This document shows, in pieces, positions 55,235 through 63,477 of a stretch of DNA of 64,000 nt. Every line of letters starts with the position of its first letter. Position 1 is the first letter of the stretch. The notes under the pieces are model-generated. The model made no database searches. It was not told the DNA's origin and saw only the letters and a program-made list of their open reading frames with translations. The translations under genes were made by a program, and so were the position numbers. This DNA is from Cyanobium sp. ATX 6F1. Lineage in GTDB: Bacteria; Cyanobacteriota; Cyanobacteriia; PCC-6307; Cyanobiaceae. The DNA lies in NCBI RefSeq assembly GCF_024346315.1, contig NZ_JAGQCS010000002.1, positions 248,001 to 312,000 of the forward strand. Reading direction: 5' to 3'.

Positions 55235-55361
55235 GGCCTTCAACTCCGATCCATGGACTTGGCTAAACCGTAAAAAGGAGCCGACACCCCGCGCCGGTCC
55301 CAATCAAGGAAGCAGCGAAACTCTTTTCAATTCTTCGCAGCCTCCCCGTCAACCTAGTCCC

Positions 55362-55853
55362 ATGGCCTTGCTTCGCCCCCTGCTGCCCGAGGACCTGCCC
55401 CAGCTGATCGAGGTCTACCGGCAAGCGGTGCTCGATCAGGCTCCGCCGCTGTACAGCCCGCGCCAGGTGGCGGCCTGGGCCGGCCACAGCGCTGGAGTCG
55501 CGCTGGAGGCGGAACTGTCAGCGGGATTCGGCCTGGCCAGCTGCTCCGAGGGGGGCGCCACGATCGAGGCCTTCGCCCTGCTGCAGCCGATCGATCGCCT
55601 CTCGCTGCTGTATTGCCGCGGCCGCTCCAGCCGCCAGGGTCGCGCCTCGGCCCTGCTGGAGGCGCTGGAGAACCATGGCCGCAGAATGGGTGTAACGCGC
55701 CTGCGCACCGAAGCCAGTCAGCTCTCGAGGCCCCTGCTGGAGCGCCGGGGCTGGCGGGTGGAGCGGCCCGAACAGGTGCTGTTCGCCGGCGTGCTGTTCG
55801 ACCGCTTCCGCATGGGCAAGTTCCTGGACGAACCAGGCGTCCCCACACCTTGA
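55362..55853 (+). CDS. GNAT-family acetyltransferase-like protein
   Basis: 163 residues. RPLLPEDLPQLIEVYRQAVL is a typical GNAT start; LSLLYCRGRSSRQGRASALL is the acetyl-CoA-binding region with a diverged R-x-x-G-x-A loop, and LERRGWRVERPEQVLFAGV matches the last strands. Substrate unknown. ATG 55362; followed nine bases later by the Nif11-cupin gene. Confidence 0.83.
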   Translation: MALLRPLLPEDLPQLIEVYRQAVLDQAPPLYSPRQVAAWAGHSAGVALEAELSAGFGLASCSEGGATIEAFALLQPIDRLSLLYCRGRSSRQGRASALLEALENHGRRMGVTRLRTEASQLSRPLLERRGWRVERPEQVLFAGVLFDRFRMGKFLDEPGVPTP

Positions 55854-55862
55854 ACCGAAGCC

Positions 55863-56390
55863 ATGGCGGAAGCCGACCTGCAACGCTTTCTCGAAAAAGT
55901 GCGCCAGTTGCAGGCCTTCGTGGCCCTGGGCGAAACCCAGCCGGAGTTACGCCGCGCCCTGCGGGAGTGCGGCCACCACCATCAGGTGGTGGATCTGGCG
56001 GCCCGCTGGGGGTTCAGCATCGGCCGGCGCTGGGGTGAGTCCAACGGCCCTGACGGTCCACGGGCCGGCAACCTGCTCGCCCAGCCATGCCCCTCACCGG
56101 GCCAGGAGCGCAGCGACGTGCTCCTGGAAGCCCCTGGCTTGCGCCTGGAGTCGATCCATTCCTGCTCAGCTGTGAGCCCCGAAGGTCAGTGGTACGACCA
56201 GAGCGAAACGGAATGGGTGCTGTTGCTCCAGGGCAGTGCCAGGCTGCGTTTTGAGGATGAGCCCCAGCCCCGGGATCTGGCGGTGGGGGATGCGCTGCTG
56301 ATCAGTCCGCATCGGCGTCATCGGGTCGAGGGAACCGATCCTTCCCCAGGAACCGTTTGGCTCGCCCTGTTCCTTGGGACGACGAGCTGA
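55863..56390 (+). CDS. Nif11-cupin two-domain protein
   Basis: 175 residues. Residues 1-60 (DLQRFLEKVRQLQAFVALGE, ELRRAL, VVDLAARWGFSI) match the Nif11 helical domain otherwise known as a leader of ribosomal natural products. A linker is followed by a cupin (EWVLLLQGSARLRFED, AVGDALLISPHRRHRVE). There is no terminal core peptide, so it is not a precursor. Its last 89 bases overlap the end of the convergent psiE-like gene. Function unknown. Confidence 0.8.
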   Translation: MAEADLQRFLEKVRQLQAFVALGETQPELRRALRECGHHHQVVDLAARWGFSIGRRWGESNGPDGPRAGNLLAQPCPSPGQERSDVLLEAPGLRLESIHSCSAVSPEGQWYDQSETEWVLLLQGSARLRFEDEPQPRDLAVGDALLISPHRRHRVEGTDPSPGTVWLALFLGTTS

Positions 56391-56829
56391 TCGCCACCGG
56401 CTGGCGCACCAGCCAGTAGGCCGCGGCCAGGGACAGCACCACCAGGCCCAGCCCGGCCAGCAGTAACGGCTTGTCTTCCGACCCAGGCGGAAGCACGATC
56501 ACCTTTCGCGCCACCGCCGTGAGCGCGGTGACCAGCACCAGCTCGATCTGGATCACCTTGCGGCGCAGATAGGCCGTGAGGTTCTGCAGCACCTCCAGGG
56601 CGATCAGCACGTTGAGCACATCACCCAGCACTCGGGTGAGTTCATCCCCCAGCCAGGTGGTTTCCGTGTTGAGCAGATCGCTCCAGACCAGCTGCAGCAG
56701 GTGGATGCTGGCCACCACCACCACCAAAGCGAGGATCAGCGAGAGGGCCTTGGCCAGCAGGCGTTCCCCCTGGTCGATCCCCCGCAGGAAAGCCTGGTCG
56801 TCCTGCAGGATCCGCAGCAGCCGCTTCAT
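56302..56829 (-). CDS. PsiE-family membrane protein
   Basis: 175 residues, four helices: LILALVVVVASIHLLQLVW, then the conserved GDVLNVLIALEVLQNLTAYL and IQIELVLVTALTAVARKVIVL blocks of phosphate-starvation-inducible PsiE. A hydrophilic tail overlaps the convergent Nif11-cupin gene by 89 bp. Role unknown; phosphate control is not evident from the sequence here. It overlaps the upstream small gene's stop by four bases. Confidence 0.87.
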   Translation of the reverse strand: MKRLLRILQDDQAFLRGIDQGERLLAKALSLILALVVVVASIHLLQLVWSDLLNTETTWLGDELTRVLGDVLNVLIALEVLQNLTAYLRRKVIQIELVLVTALTAVARKVIVLPPGSEDKPLLLAGLGLVVLSLAAAYWLVRQPVAISSSSQGTGRAKRFLGKDRFPRPDDADAD

Positions 56830-57095
56830 TGGCTGAAGGGACTGAACTGGGGCTTGGCGGGGGTGTCACCCGGGGGGTTCGTGAGCTTGGTGTCACAGGT
56901 GATGGCGCCATCGGCGGCCGTGACGCAGTTCTCGGGCGTGACCGTGGTGCTCGGACCCACCTTGCCGCGGTTCCCGGGACTGAGCAGGAAACGCTGGCTC
57001 TGGGCCAGGGCCCCAGGAGCGGCAAGCACCAGAGCGGTGGACCCCAGGGCCAGCAGCATCGATCCAATCAACAGCCGTGGCGACGAAGCGGACAT
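56826..57095 (-). CDS. Small secreted hypothetical protein
   Basis: About 89 residues. A clear signal peptide (RLLIGSMLLALGSTALVLAA to GALAQ) and a short mature part with two cysteines (PENCVTAADGAITCDTKL) that could form a disulfide. The frame is open to 57143 but ATG 57095 gives a standard signal. Family not recognised. Stop overlaps the psiE-like start (ATGA). Confidence 0.62.
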   Translation of the reverse strand: MSASSPRLLIGSMLLALGSTALVLAAPGALAQSQRFLLSPGNRGKVGPSTTVTPENCVTAADGAITCDTKLTNPPGDTPAKPQFSPFSQ

Positions 57096-57139
57096 GGGCG
57101 GGCGAGAAAAGGGTGATGGTGACAGTTTGCCTGGGACCA

Positions 57140-57454
57140 TCAAGGCTTGAGGTCGGCGCGAATCTCTTCGAGCAACAGGTCGAGCTGGCCCAGGGGATCC
57201 TCGAAGTCAGTGCCCCCTTCGGCCTGCCCCTCCTCGCCCTGCCACTGCTCCTCGATGCCACAGAGACGCTCGGCCAGGCCGGCGAGACCGGCGCGGCCAT
57301 AGGTGCGCTCGAGCTCCCCCAGCAGCACCGGCATGCGGATCGAACTGGCCCTCAGGGCGCGGCGCAGATCGGCCTGGGTGCGGCCGGTGTGGCGCAGCCA
57401 TTCCTTGAGGAAGGTCTGCAGCTCCTCCAGCTGCTCCGTGCTGAGGGTGGCCAT
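57140..57454 (-). CDS. Conserved hypothetical cytoplasmic protein
   Basis: About 104 residues from ATG 57454 (GTG 57457 also possible). TEQLEELQTFLKEWLRHTGR and TQADLRRALRASSIRMPVLL suggest a helix-turn-helix-like or small helical domain, followed by an acidic Gln/Glu tail. No established function. It overlaps the YkvA gene stop, so it lies in the same operon. Confidence 0.68.
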   Translation of the reverse strand: MATLSTEQLEELQTFLKEWLRHTGRTQADLRRALRASSIRMPVLLGELERTYGRAGLAGLAERLCGIEEQWQGEEGQAEGGTDFEDPLGQLDLLLEEIRADLKP

Positions 57455-57822
57455 CACCGGCTGGGGGGAAACCAGCGATCCAGCTTGCGCTGCGCCCGCA
57501 GGCGGATGTCCGGTGTGAGGTGCCGGCCGCAGAGGCCCAGCAGGGCCGTGAGCGCCACCAGATCGTCGCTGAAGCCTGCCGCGGGGATGAAATCAGGAAT
57601 CAGATCGAGGGGCAGCAGCAGATAGGTGAGCGCCGCCAGCATCGTGAAGCGCACCTGGTAGGGGGTGTCGCCATCGAGCAGCAACTCCAGGCACTCGATC
57701 GCCGGTCGGGCCAGCAGGCGGCCGGCCCGGCGCAACAACCGCCGCAGGGTCCCCTCATCGACAACGGTGCTTTCAAGCACCTCGGTCTCGACCGGATCCG
57801 CTGCGCCGTTGGCTGATGACAT
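57454..57822 (-). CDS. YkvA family protein (DUF1232)
   Basis: 122 residues. The DUF1232 core is clear: LLPLDLIPDFIPAAGFSDD, with the preceding hydrophobic stretch FTMLAALTYLLL and following LTALLGLCGRHLTPDI. Probably a small membrane-associated protein; function unknown. First gene of a short minus-strand run of small proteins, divergent from the DUF2214 gene. Confidence 0.88.
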   Translation of the reverse strand: MSSANGAADPVETEVLESTVVDEGTLRRLLRRAGRLLARPAIECLELLLDGDTPYQVRFTMLAALTYLLLPLDLIPDFIPAAGFSDDLVALTALLGLCGRHLTPDIRLRAQRKLDRWFPPSR

Positions 57823-58005
57823 GGCCTGGCCCGCCGAAAAAAACGAACGCCCTCATTGTGGGCCGCCCCTGCCGGTGGGGTCGAGCCCTGGTTATCCGCC
57901 CACCCTCGGGGTGATGGCCGTCAGCCGGCCTCCTTCGGGCCATGGCCCACCGAAGCGCCAGGCCCAGGCCCCCGCTACGGTCGTCGGGCTAACAATCCAG
58001 CTCCG

Positions 58006-58494
58006 ATGCCCGGCTTCGCCGTCCTGCCCACCGACGTGCTCACCAGCGCCGGGGTGGCCTATGCGCACTACGTGAGCATCATGCTCTGCTTCGGCGCCCT
58101 GGTGCTGGAGCGGCGTCTGATCAAGGCCAACCCGAGCCGGGGGGAGGCCACCTTGATGGTGATCACCGATGTGGTCTACGGAATCGCCGCCCTCACCCTG
58201 CTGGTCAGCGGCATCCTGCGGGTGCTCTACTTCGGCCAGGGAACGGAGTTCTACACCGCCAATCCCGTGTTCTGGTGGAAGGTGGGTCTGTACATCGCCA
58301 TCGGCACCCTTTCGCTCTATCCCACGGTCACCTACATCCTCTGGGCCCTCCCCCTGCGCAAGGGGGAACTGCCCCAGGTGAGCGAAGCCCTCGCCAACCG
58401 CCTCGCCTGGATCCTGAACATCGAACTGGCGGGCTTTGCCGCCATCCCCCTCTTGGCCACCTTGATGGCCCGGGGCGTGGGTCTGGCGGGCTGA
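58006..58494 (+). CDS. DUF2214 family membrane protein
   Basis: 162 residues, four helices from ATG 58006. YAHYVSIMLCFGALVLERRL, DVVYGIAALTLLVSGILRVL and FWWKVGLYIAIGTLSLYPTV match DUF2214. The His in the first helix and Tyr/Trp-rich positions are conserved in the family, whose function is unknown. Followed 20 bp later by a protease-like gene. Confidence 0.86.
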   Translation: MPGFAVLPTDVLTSAGVAYAHYVSIMLCFGALVLERRLIKANPSRGEATLMVITDVVYGIAALTLLVSGILRVLYFGQGTEFYTANPVFWWKVGLYIAIGTLSLYPTVTYILWALPLRKGELPQVSEALANRLAWILNIELAGFAAIPLLATLMARGVGLAG

Positions 58495-58514
58495 GCCCCC
58501 ACCCCACCACCGCC

Positions 58515-59288
58515 GTGTCCGAGCGTCGCCCCCGCTGGCCCGTCCAGGGATGGCCCCTGGCGCTGGGGCTCCTGCTGGTATTGGTGGCTGGCCAGGCCAC
58601 GGGCGGCGCAGCCACGCTGCCGGCCGATCGGTGCCCTGCCGCCGTTGCGGTGCGGGTGATCGAAAGCGGCCAGGAACCGCTTCGGCCCACCCCACTCCCG
58701 GCCCCCAGCCCCGACGACTACCGCAATCGGATCAATCCAACGCCCGCCGGCTGGGCCCGGCGGGACCATTGGTGCGTCTGGGTGGAGCCGCTGGGGGGCA
58801 GGGAAGCGGAGCTCATCTGGCAGCGCCGCTGGCTGGGGGCTGTGGACGCCGCCCTGGCCACCTGGGAGAGATACATGCCGATCAGTCGGGTGGAGGATCC
58901 AGGCCGTGCCCAGGTGCGGCTTTACCGCAGGCGGCCACCGCTCATCGCTGAAGGCCGCCCGCAGCGGGCCAGCCACGGCCGTGCGCTGCTGCTGCTGGTG
59001 GAAGCCCAGCGCCAGGGGCAGCCGCTGGGCCAGAGGTTGCTGGAGCCGCGGGTGGAGGTGCTGATCAGCCCCGACCAGCGCCAACCGGCGATCCAGGCCA
59101 CGGCCCTGCACGAACTGGGCCATGCCTTCGGCCTCTGGGGCCACAGCAACGACCCCGCTGATGCGATGGCGGCGGTGCCTGGAGCGCAACCGGTGCTGGA
59201 GCTCAGCCCCCGCGACTTGGCCACCCTGCGCTGGCTGCAGCAGCAGTCCGCCCTGGGGGGCCCTGGCCTGGTGCAGAACGGCCCTTAA
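58515..59288 (+). CDS. Metzincin-like zinc metalloprotease, secreted
   Basis: About 257 residues from GTG 58515. A hydrophobic leader (LALGLLLVLVAGQATGGAA) is followed by a pro-like region and a C-terminal catalytic motif HELGHAFGLWGHS, the extended H-E-x-x-H-x-x-G-x-x-G-H zinc site of metzincins, with a nearby DAMAAV that could be the Met-turn. Probably exported to the periplasm or lumen. Smaller than most matrixins. Converges with hisIE, leaving three bases. Confidence 0.82.
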   Translation: MSERRPRWPVQGWPLALGLLLVLVAGQATGGAATLPADRCPAAVAVRVIESGQEPLRPTPLPAPSPDDYRNRINPTPAGWARRDHWCVWVEPLGGREAELIWQRRWLGAVDAALATWERYMPISRVEDPGRAQVRLYRRRPPLIAEGRPQRASHGRALLLLVEAQRQGQPLGQRLLEPRVEVLISPDQRQPAIQATALHELGHAFGLWGHSNDPADAMAAVPGAQPVLELSPRDLATLRWLQQQSALGGPGLVQNGP

Positions 59289-59291
59289 TGC

Positions 59292-59981
59292 TCACTCCCG
59301 CCGTGGCGCCCCGCGCCGCTCGGCCAGCACCTCCTGCACCCGGCGCCAGCTGACACCGTGGTGGGCCAGGGCTACCTGCACATGGAAAAGGATGTCGGCC
59401 GCTTCGCCGGCGATGGCGTCGGGGTCGTCGTCCTTGCAGGCCATCACGAATTCGGCGCTCTCCTCGCCCACCTTCTTGAGGATGCGGTTGTCGCCGCCCT
59501 CGAGGAGCTTGTTGGTGTAGCTGCCGGGCTCGGGCCGGTCGCGGCGCCCCTCGATCACCTGCGCCAGCTCGGTGCACACATCAGCCGGGGGCGGCAGGGC
59601 CGTGGACCCGCCGGCGCTGCGCTCGGGGCCGGGTTCAAAAAAGCAGCTGCGGGCGCCGGTGTGGCAGGCCACGTTGCCGGTCTGCTCGATTGTGAGCAGC
59701 AGCACATCGGCGTCGCAATCGAAGCGCAGATCCCGCAGCCGCTGGGTGTGGCCGCTGGTCGCCCCCTTGGGCCAGAGCTCGGCGCGGGAGCGGCTCCAGT
59801 AGTGCACCTCGCCCGTGGCCAGGGTGCGCTCGATCGCCTCGCGGTTCATCCAGGCCACCATCAGCACGGCGCCATCGAGCCAGTCCTGGGCCACCGCCGG
59901 AATCAATCCGGCTTCGCTGAAGCGCAGCTGATCGATCAGCTGCTCACTGAAGCGGGGGTCGGGGGGCTGAAATGATGCCAC
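59292..59981 (-). CDS. hisIE: HisIE: phosphoribosyl-AMP cyclohydrolase / phosphoribosyl-ATP pyrophosphatase
   Basis: About 229 residues from GTG 59981. The N-terminal HisI half has RFDCDADVLL and the zinc motif GNVACHTGARSCFF; the C-terminal HisE half has LEGGDNRILKKVGEESAEF and EAADILFH. It performs steps two and three of histidine synthesis. The frame opens at GTG 60023, one base from the divergent queD start; a start at 59981/59984 leaves room for promoters and gives a normal length. Confidence 0.93.
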   Translation of the reverse strand: MASFQPPDPRFSEQLIDQLRFSEAGLIPAVAQDWLDGAVLMVAWMNREAIERTLATGEVHYWSRSRAELWPKGATSGHTQRLRDLRFDCDADVLLLTIEQTGNVACHTGARSCFFEPGPERSAGGSTALPPPADVCTELAQVIEGRRDRPEPGSYTNKLLEGGDNRILKKVGEESAEFVMACKDDDPDAIAGEAADILFHVQVALAHHGVSWRRVQEVLAERRGAPRRE

Positions 59982-60024
59982 CACAGGGAACCGATCCGGC
60001 GGGGTCCGATCCTCCCGCACCACG

Positions 60025-60495
60025 ATGACAGCCGCCTACACCTGCTCCAAGACCTTCAGCGGCTACCCCTGCTGCCACCGCCAATGGCGCCACGACGGCC
60101 ACTGCCGTTTCGTGCATGGCTACAGCCGCAGCTTCAGCGTCGACTTCCGCGCCCACCACCTGGACGCGTACGGCTTCGTGGTCGATTTCTCCAGCCTCAA
60201 GGATCTCGAGGCCCAGCTGGCGGCCCAGTTCGATCACACCTTCCTGGCCAACGCCGACGATCCGCTCCTTCCCCTGTGGCAGGCGTTGCATGGGCAGGGC
60301 GCCCTGGACCTGCGGGTGATGGAGAACGTGGGCATGGAGGCAAGCGCCGAACTGGTCTGGGGTTGGGCCAATGAGCTGCTGCGCGAACGCGAGGAGGGCC
60401 GGGCCTGCTGTTGGCGGGTCGAGGCGCGCGAGAACGAGAAGAACGCCGCCCGCTTCCAGGCGCTGCCCGACTGGTACGAGGCGGACGCCTCGTGA
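60025..60495 (+). CDS. queD: 6-carboxytetrahydropterin synthase-like protein (QueD variant)
   Basis: 156 residues. Candidate ligands His18 and His31 and catalytic-type Cys27 (HCRFVHGY) align with E. coli-style numbering, and DAYGFVVDFSSLKD plus DHTFLN-like FDHTFLANAD and the final Glu (ARENEKNAA) fit the pterin synthase fold. The canonical HGH zinc motif reads HGY here, so one zinc ligand is replaced by Tyr33, as in a subset of relatives. A queuosine-pathway role is likely but another pterin reaction is possible. Stop overlaps the next gene's GTG. Confidence 0.85.
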   Translation: MTAAYTCSKTFSGYPCCHRQWRHDGHCRFVHGYSRSFSVDFRAHHLDAYGFVVDFSSLKDLEAQLAAQFDHTFLANADDPLLPLWQALHGQGALDLRVMENVGMEASAELVWGWANELLREREEGRACCWRVEARENEKNAARFQALPDWYEADAS

Positions 60496-61460
60496 TCGTG
60501 CCCGTGGAGCGGCTGGCGACGGCCTGGGCGGTGTTTCAGGGGCTGGTGATCGAGGCGATGCCGTTTCTGTTGATCGGGGTGACGATCGCCTCGATCGCCC
60601 GCTGGCTCAGCCCCGGTGGGGCCTGGCTCCAGCGCCTGCCCTCCCACCCCTTGGGGGGCCCACTCACCGGCGCCGCCCTGGGTTTCGCCCTGCCCGCCTG
60701 CGAATGCGGCAACGTGCCCGTGGCCCGGCGGCTTCTGGCGGGGGGTGCACCCCTGGCCACGGCCCTGGGCTTCCTGTTCGCCGCCCCGGTGCTCAACCCG
60801 ATCGTGCTGGCCAGCACCTGGGCCGCCTTTCCCGATCGCCCCTGGCTGCTGCTGGCCCGTCCCGCCGGGGCCCTGGTGATTTCCCTCGTGTTGGCCAGCC
60901 TGCTGCGGCTGCTGCCGGAGGCAGAACTGCTCACCCCTGCCCTGCTGGAGGAACGCCGGCTCAGCCAGCCCCTGGGGGCCGTCGGGCTGCTGGAGCGCCG
61001 CGGCGGGATGGTGGGGGCCCCGCCGGCGGCCGCCACTCCGGCCGTGGTGCCGCGGGCGCCGCTGGGGGAAACCCTGGGCCATGGGGTGCGGGAGTTTCTC
61101 AACCTGGCGGTGCTGCTGGCGCTCGGCAGCGCCATCGCCGCCATGGTGCAGACCCTGCTGCCCCGCAGCTGGTTACTGGCCCTGGGCAGCGCCCCCACCC
61201 TCTCGATCCTGGCGCTGATGCTGCTGGCGGTGGTGGTGTCGGTGTGCAGCAGCGTCGATGCCTTCCTGGCCCTGGGCTTCGCCGCCCAGGTCACCCCCGG
61301 GGCGCTGCTGGCCTTCCTGATCCTGGGCCCCGTGGTGGACCTCAAATCCATCGGCCTGTTCGGGGTGCTGCTGCGCCCCCGGGCGATCGCCCTCACCACC
61401 GCAGGGGCCACCGTGGCGACCCTGCTGATCGGCCAATGGGTGAACCTGTGGAAACTCTGA
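60492..61460 (+). CDS. UPF0718/ArsP_1-type permease (YcgR-like)
   Basis: About 322 residues, roughly eight to ten helices. ALPACECGNVPVARRLL carries the cysteine pair of this permease family, and the second half has VCSSVDAFLALGFA and LGPVVDLKSIGLF. In Bacillus subtilis the homologous pair YcgR/YcgQ is controlled by Zur; other relatives move organoarsenicals. GTG 60492 overlaps the queD stop (GTGA). With the TIGR03943 gene next, zinc or another metal ligand is inferred as cargo. Confidence 0.82.
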   Translation: MIVPVERLATAWAVFQGLVIEAMPFLLIGVTIASIARWLSPGGAWLQRLPSHPLGGPLTGAALGFALPACECGNVPVARRLLAGGAPLATALGFLFAAPVLNPIVLASTWAAFPDRPWLLLARPAGALVISLVLASLLRLLPEAELLTPALLEERRLSQPLGAVGLLERRGGMVGAPPAAATPAVVPRAPLGETLGHGVREFLNLAVLLALGSAIAAMVQTLLPRSWLLALGSAPTLSILALMLLAVVVSVCSSVDAFLALGFAAQVTPGALLAFLILGPVVDLKSIGLFGVLLRPRAIALTTAGATVATLLIGQWVNLWKL

Positions 61461-62149
61461 ACGCGCTGCTGCGGCCCCTGGCCCTGGGCTTCTGGGGCCT
61501 GGTGCTGGTGCAGAGCGGCCTTAGCGGCCGACTGGATCTGCTGGTGCGCGCCGTCTTCCACCCCCTGATCATCGGCAGCGGCGTGGTGCTTCTCGCCCTG
61601 GCGGCCCTCGATGGGGTGCGCATGGGGCGTCAGCGGCCTGCGCCCCGGCGGAACCGCACCAGCCGCAGGGAACGCGCAGCCCTGCTGCTGGGCTTCGCCC
61701 TGGCCCTGGCGATGCTGCTGGTCCCTCCGGTGCCCTCCTTTGCCGATCTGGCGGCCAACCGACCCGGCGGCCAACTGGAGGTGCAGGAACTCAGCTTCGT
61801 GTTGCCGCCCGCCCAACGCAGCCTCACCGACTGGGTGCGGCTGCTGCGCAGCCAGCCCGACCCGGCTCTCTACGCCGGCGACCCGGTGCGCATCAGCGGC
61901 TTCGTGCTGCCGGTCCCCGGCGAAGCGCCCGAGCTGGCCCGGCTGTTGGTGCGCTGCTGCCTCGCCGATGCCACGCCCTTTGGTCTGCCCGTGCGCTGGC
62001 CCGCCGGCCAACCGCTCCCCCAGGCCGACCAGTGGCTGGCGATCGAGGGGGTGATGGCTCTCGACACGACATCCAATCCACCCCGCAGTCTGGTGATCCC
62101 AGGCCGCATCACGCCGATCCAGCGCCCCCGCAGGCCCTTCGAACCATGA
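61448..62149 (+). CDS. TIGR03943/UPF0703 family protein (YcgQ-like)
   Basis: About 233 residues from GTG 61448, overlapping the permease by 13 bases. Three N-terminal helices (LALGFWGLVLVQSGLSGRLD, LIIGSGVVLLALAAL, LLLGFALALAMLLVP) precede a soluble part with PVRISGFVLPVPGEAPELAR, VRCCLADATPFGLPV and WLAIEGVM, the pattern of TIGR03943. The conserved RCC-x-x-D motif may bind metal. Invariably paired with UPF0718 permeases. Confidence 0.83.
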   Translation: METLNALLRPLALGFWGLVLVQSGLSGRLDLLVRAVFHPLIIGSGVVLLALAALDGVRMGRQRPAPRRNRTSRRERAALLLGFALALAMLLVPPVPSFADLAANRPGGQLEVQELSFVLPPAQRSLTDWVRLLRSQPDPALYAGDPVRISGFVLPVPGEAPELARLLVRCCLADATPFGLPVRWPAGQPLPQADQWLAIEGVMALDTTSNPPRSLVIPGRITPIQRPRRPFEP

Positions 62150-63471
62150 CGCCCTGGGCACTGGCACTGACCACAGGACTGGCGCTGGCCGTCCTGCAGC
62201 AACAGCTGCTGCTGCGGCATCCACCCCGGCTGCTGGGAATCGAGGCGGCCGACACCAGCTCCGGGCCCGGGACCCTCGATCTGCGTTTCAGCCGCCCAAT
62301 GGACCAGGCCAGCGTGGCGGCCGCCAGCCGTCTGACACCGACCTCGGAGCACCAATGGCTGGGGGACGGCAACCGGCAGCGGCTGTTGCTGGCCCCGGGC
62401 GTACGGGTGGAACGGCCCCTTCAGGTTGCGGTGGGCGGCCGCGACCAGCGGGGCCTGGCCCTGGCGCCACGGACCTGGCTCTGGGATCCACGCCCCCGGA
62501 TCGTGGCGGTGGTGAGCGTGGCGAACGGCGAGCAGCTGCAGCTTCGTGACCACGACGGCCGCTGGCGCGCCATGGGCCCGATCTGGCCATCGATTCCGAT
62601 CCTGGAACCCCTGGGGGACGGATCGGGGGTGGCCCTGGTGAGCGCCGATGGGCAAGGACGCCAACGGGTTTGGCGGGTGGACCTGCGCCAGCGCAACCTG
62701 GCCCCCCGCAGCACCGGCCTGGCCGCGCCACGGATCGCTCCCCCGACTGGGCTCAGCGACGAACCGTTGGTGTTCGCCTACCTGAGCTCCAACCGGCGCG
62801 GGGATCTTCTGGTGCAGGAATCCCGTGAGGCTTCCGGCCAGGGCCACACCGAACTCCACCGGCGCGACGGCAGCACGGTGAGCCTTGATCTCAGGGCCAG
62901 TGGCCCGGTGCTGTTGGTGCCCCAGGGGGGCGCGATGGTGGTGCCGGAGGTGGAGGGGCTGAGTCTGATGGGGATGGCGGGGCCGGCGGGGGGGCGCCAG
63001 ATGCTGCCCGGCAGCCGCGATCTGAGCAGTTTCTGCCCGGTGGGGGGCCGCGCCCTGCTGGTGCAGCATCGACCCGACTTCACCCGCGCCCTGGAGATCG
63101 TCGAACCGGGCCAGGCGCCCCGCACCCTCTGGGTCGGTCCCCAGGCCCTGGTGGCCAGCGCCTGCGAGCGCAACGGCTCCCGCGTCTGGGCGCTGACGAT
63201 CGAAGGCCTGGGCCAGCCGCGGCTGACCCTGCTGGCCCTGGACCGCACCGGCAAGCGTCTGGGGCAGCGGGAGCTGACGGGCTGGGAGCTGGAGCCCGGC
63301 ACGGGTCTGGAGTTGGATCCCAGCCGCAACCAACTGCTGCTCACCCTGAGGCCGATGGCGGTGGGCGGCCGCCGCACCCAGGCCATGCCAGCCCTGGTCG
63401 ACGCCACCAGCCTGGAGTTGCGCCTGCTAGATCGGCCGGTGCGCCAGGCCCGCTGGCTGGTGCCGGGCTGA
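62146..63471 (+). CDS. Secreted hypothetical protein with Ig-like and propeller-like regions
   Basis: 441 residues from ATG 62146, overlapping the previous stop by four bases. An N-terminal hydrophobic segment is followed by an SbsA-type Ig-like region (LDLRFSRPMDQASVAAASRL). The rest has short repeats of the IVAVVSVANGEQL / WRVDLRQRN / VFAYLSSNRRGDL kind typical of beta-propellers. No enzyme motif. Operon position suggests it acts with the metal permease pair, perhaps periplasmic. Family not identified. Confidence 0.7.
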   Translation: MTPWALALTTGLALAVLQQQLLLRHPPRLLGIEAADTSSGPGTLDLRFSRPMDQASVAAASRLTPTSEHQWLGDGNRQRLLLAPGVRVERPLQVAVGGRDQRGLALAPRTWLWDPRPRIVAVVSVANGEQLQLRDHDGRWRAMGPIWPSIPILEPLGDGSGVALVSADGQGRQRVWRVDLRQRNLAPRSTGLAAPRIAPPTGLSDEPLVFAYLSSNRRGDLLVQESREASGQGHTELHRRDGSTVSLDLRASGPVLLVPQGGAMVVPEVEGLSLMGMAGPAGGRQMLPGSRDLSSFCPVGGRALLVQHRPDFTRALEIVEPGQAPRTLWVGPQALVASACERNGSRVWALTIEGLGQPRLTLLALDRTGKRLGQRELTGWELEPGTGLELDPSRNQLLLTLRPMAVGGRRTQAMPALVDATSLELRLLDRPVRQARWLVPG

Positions 63472-63477
63472 GCAGGT

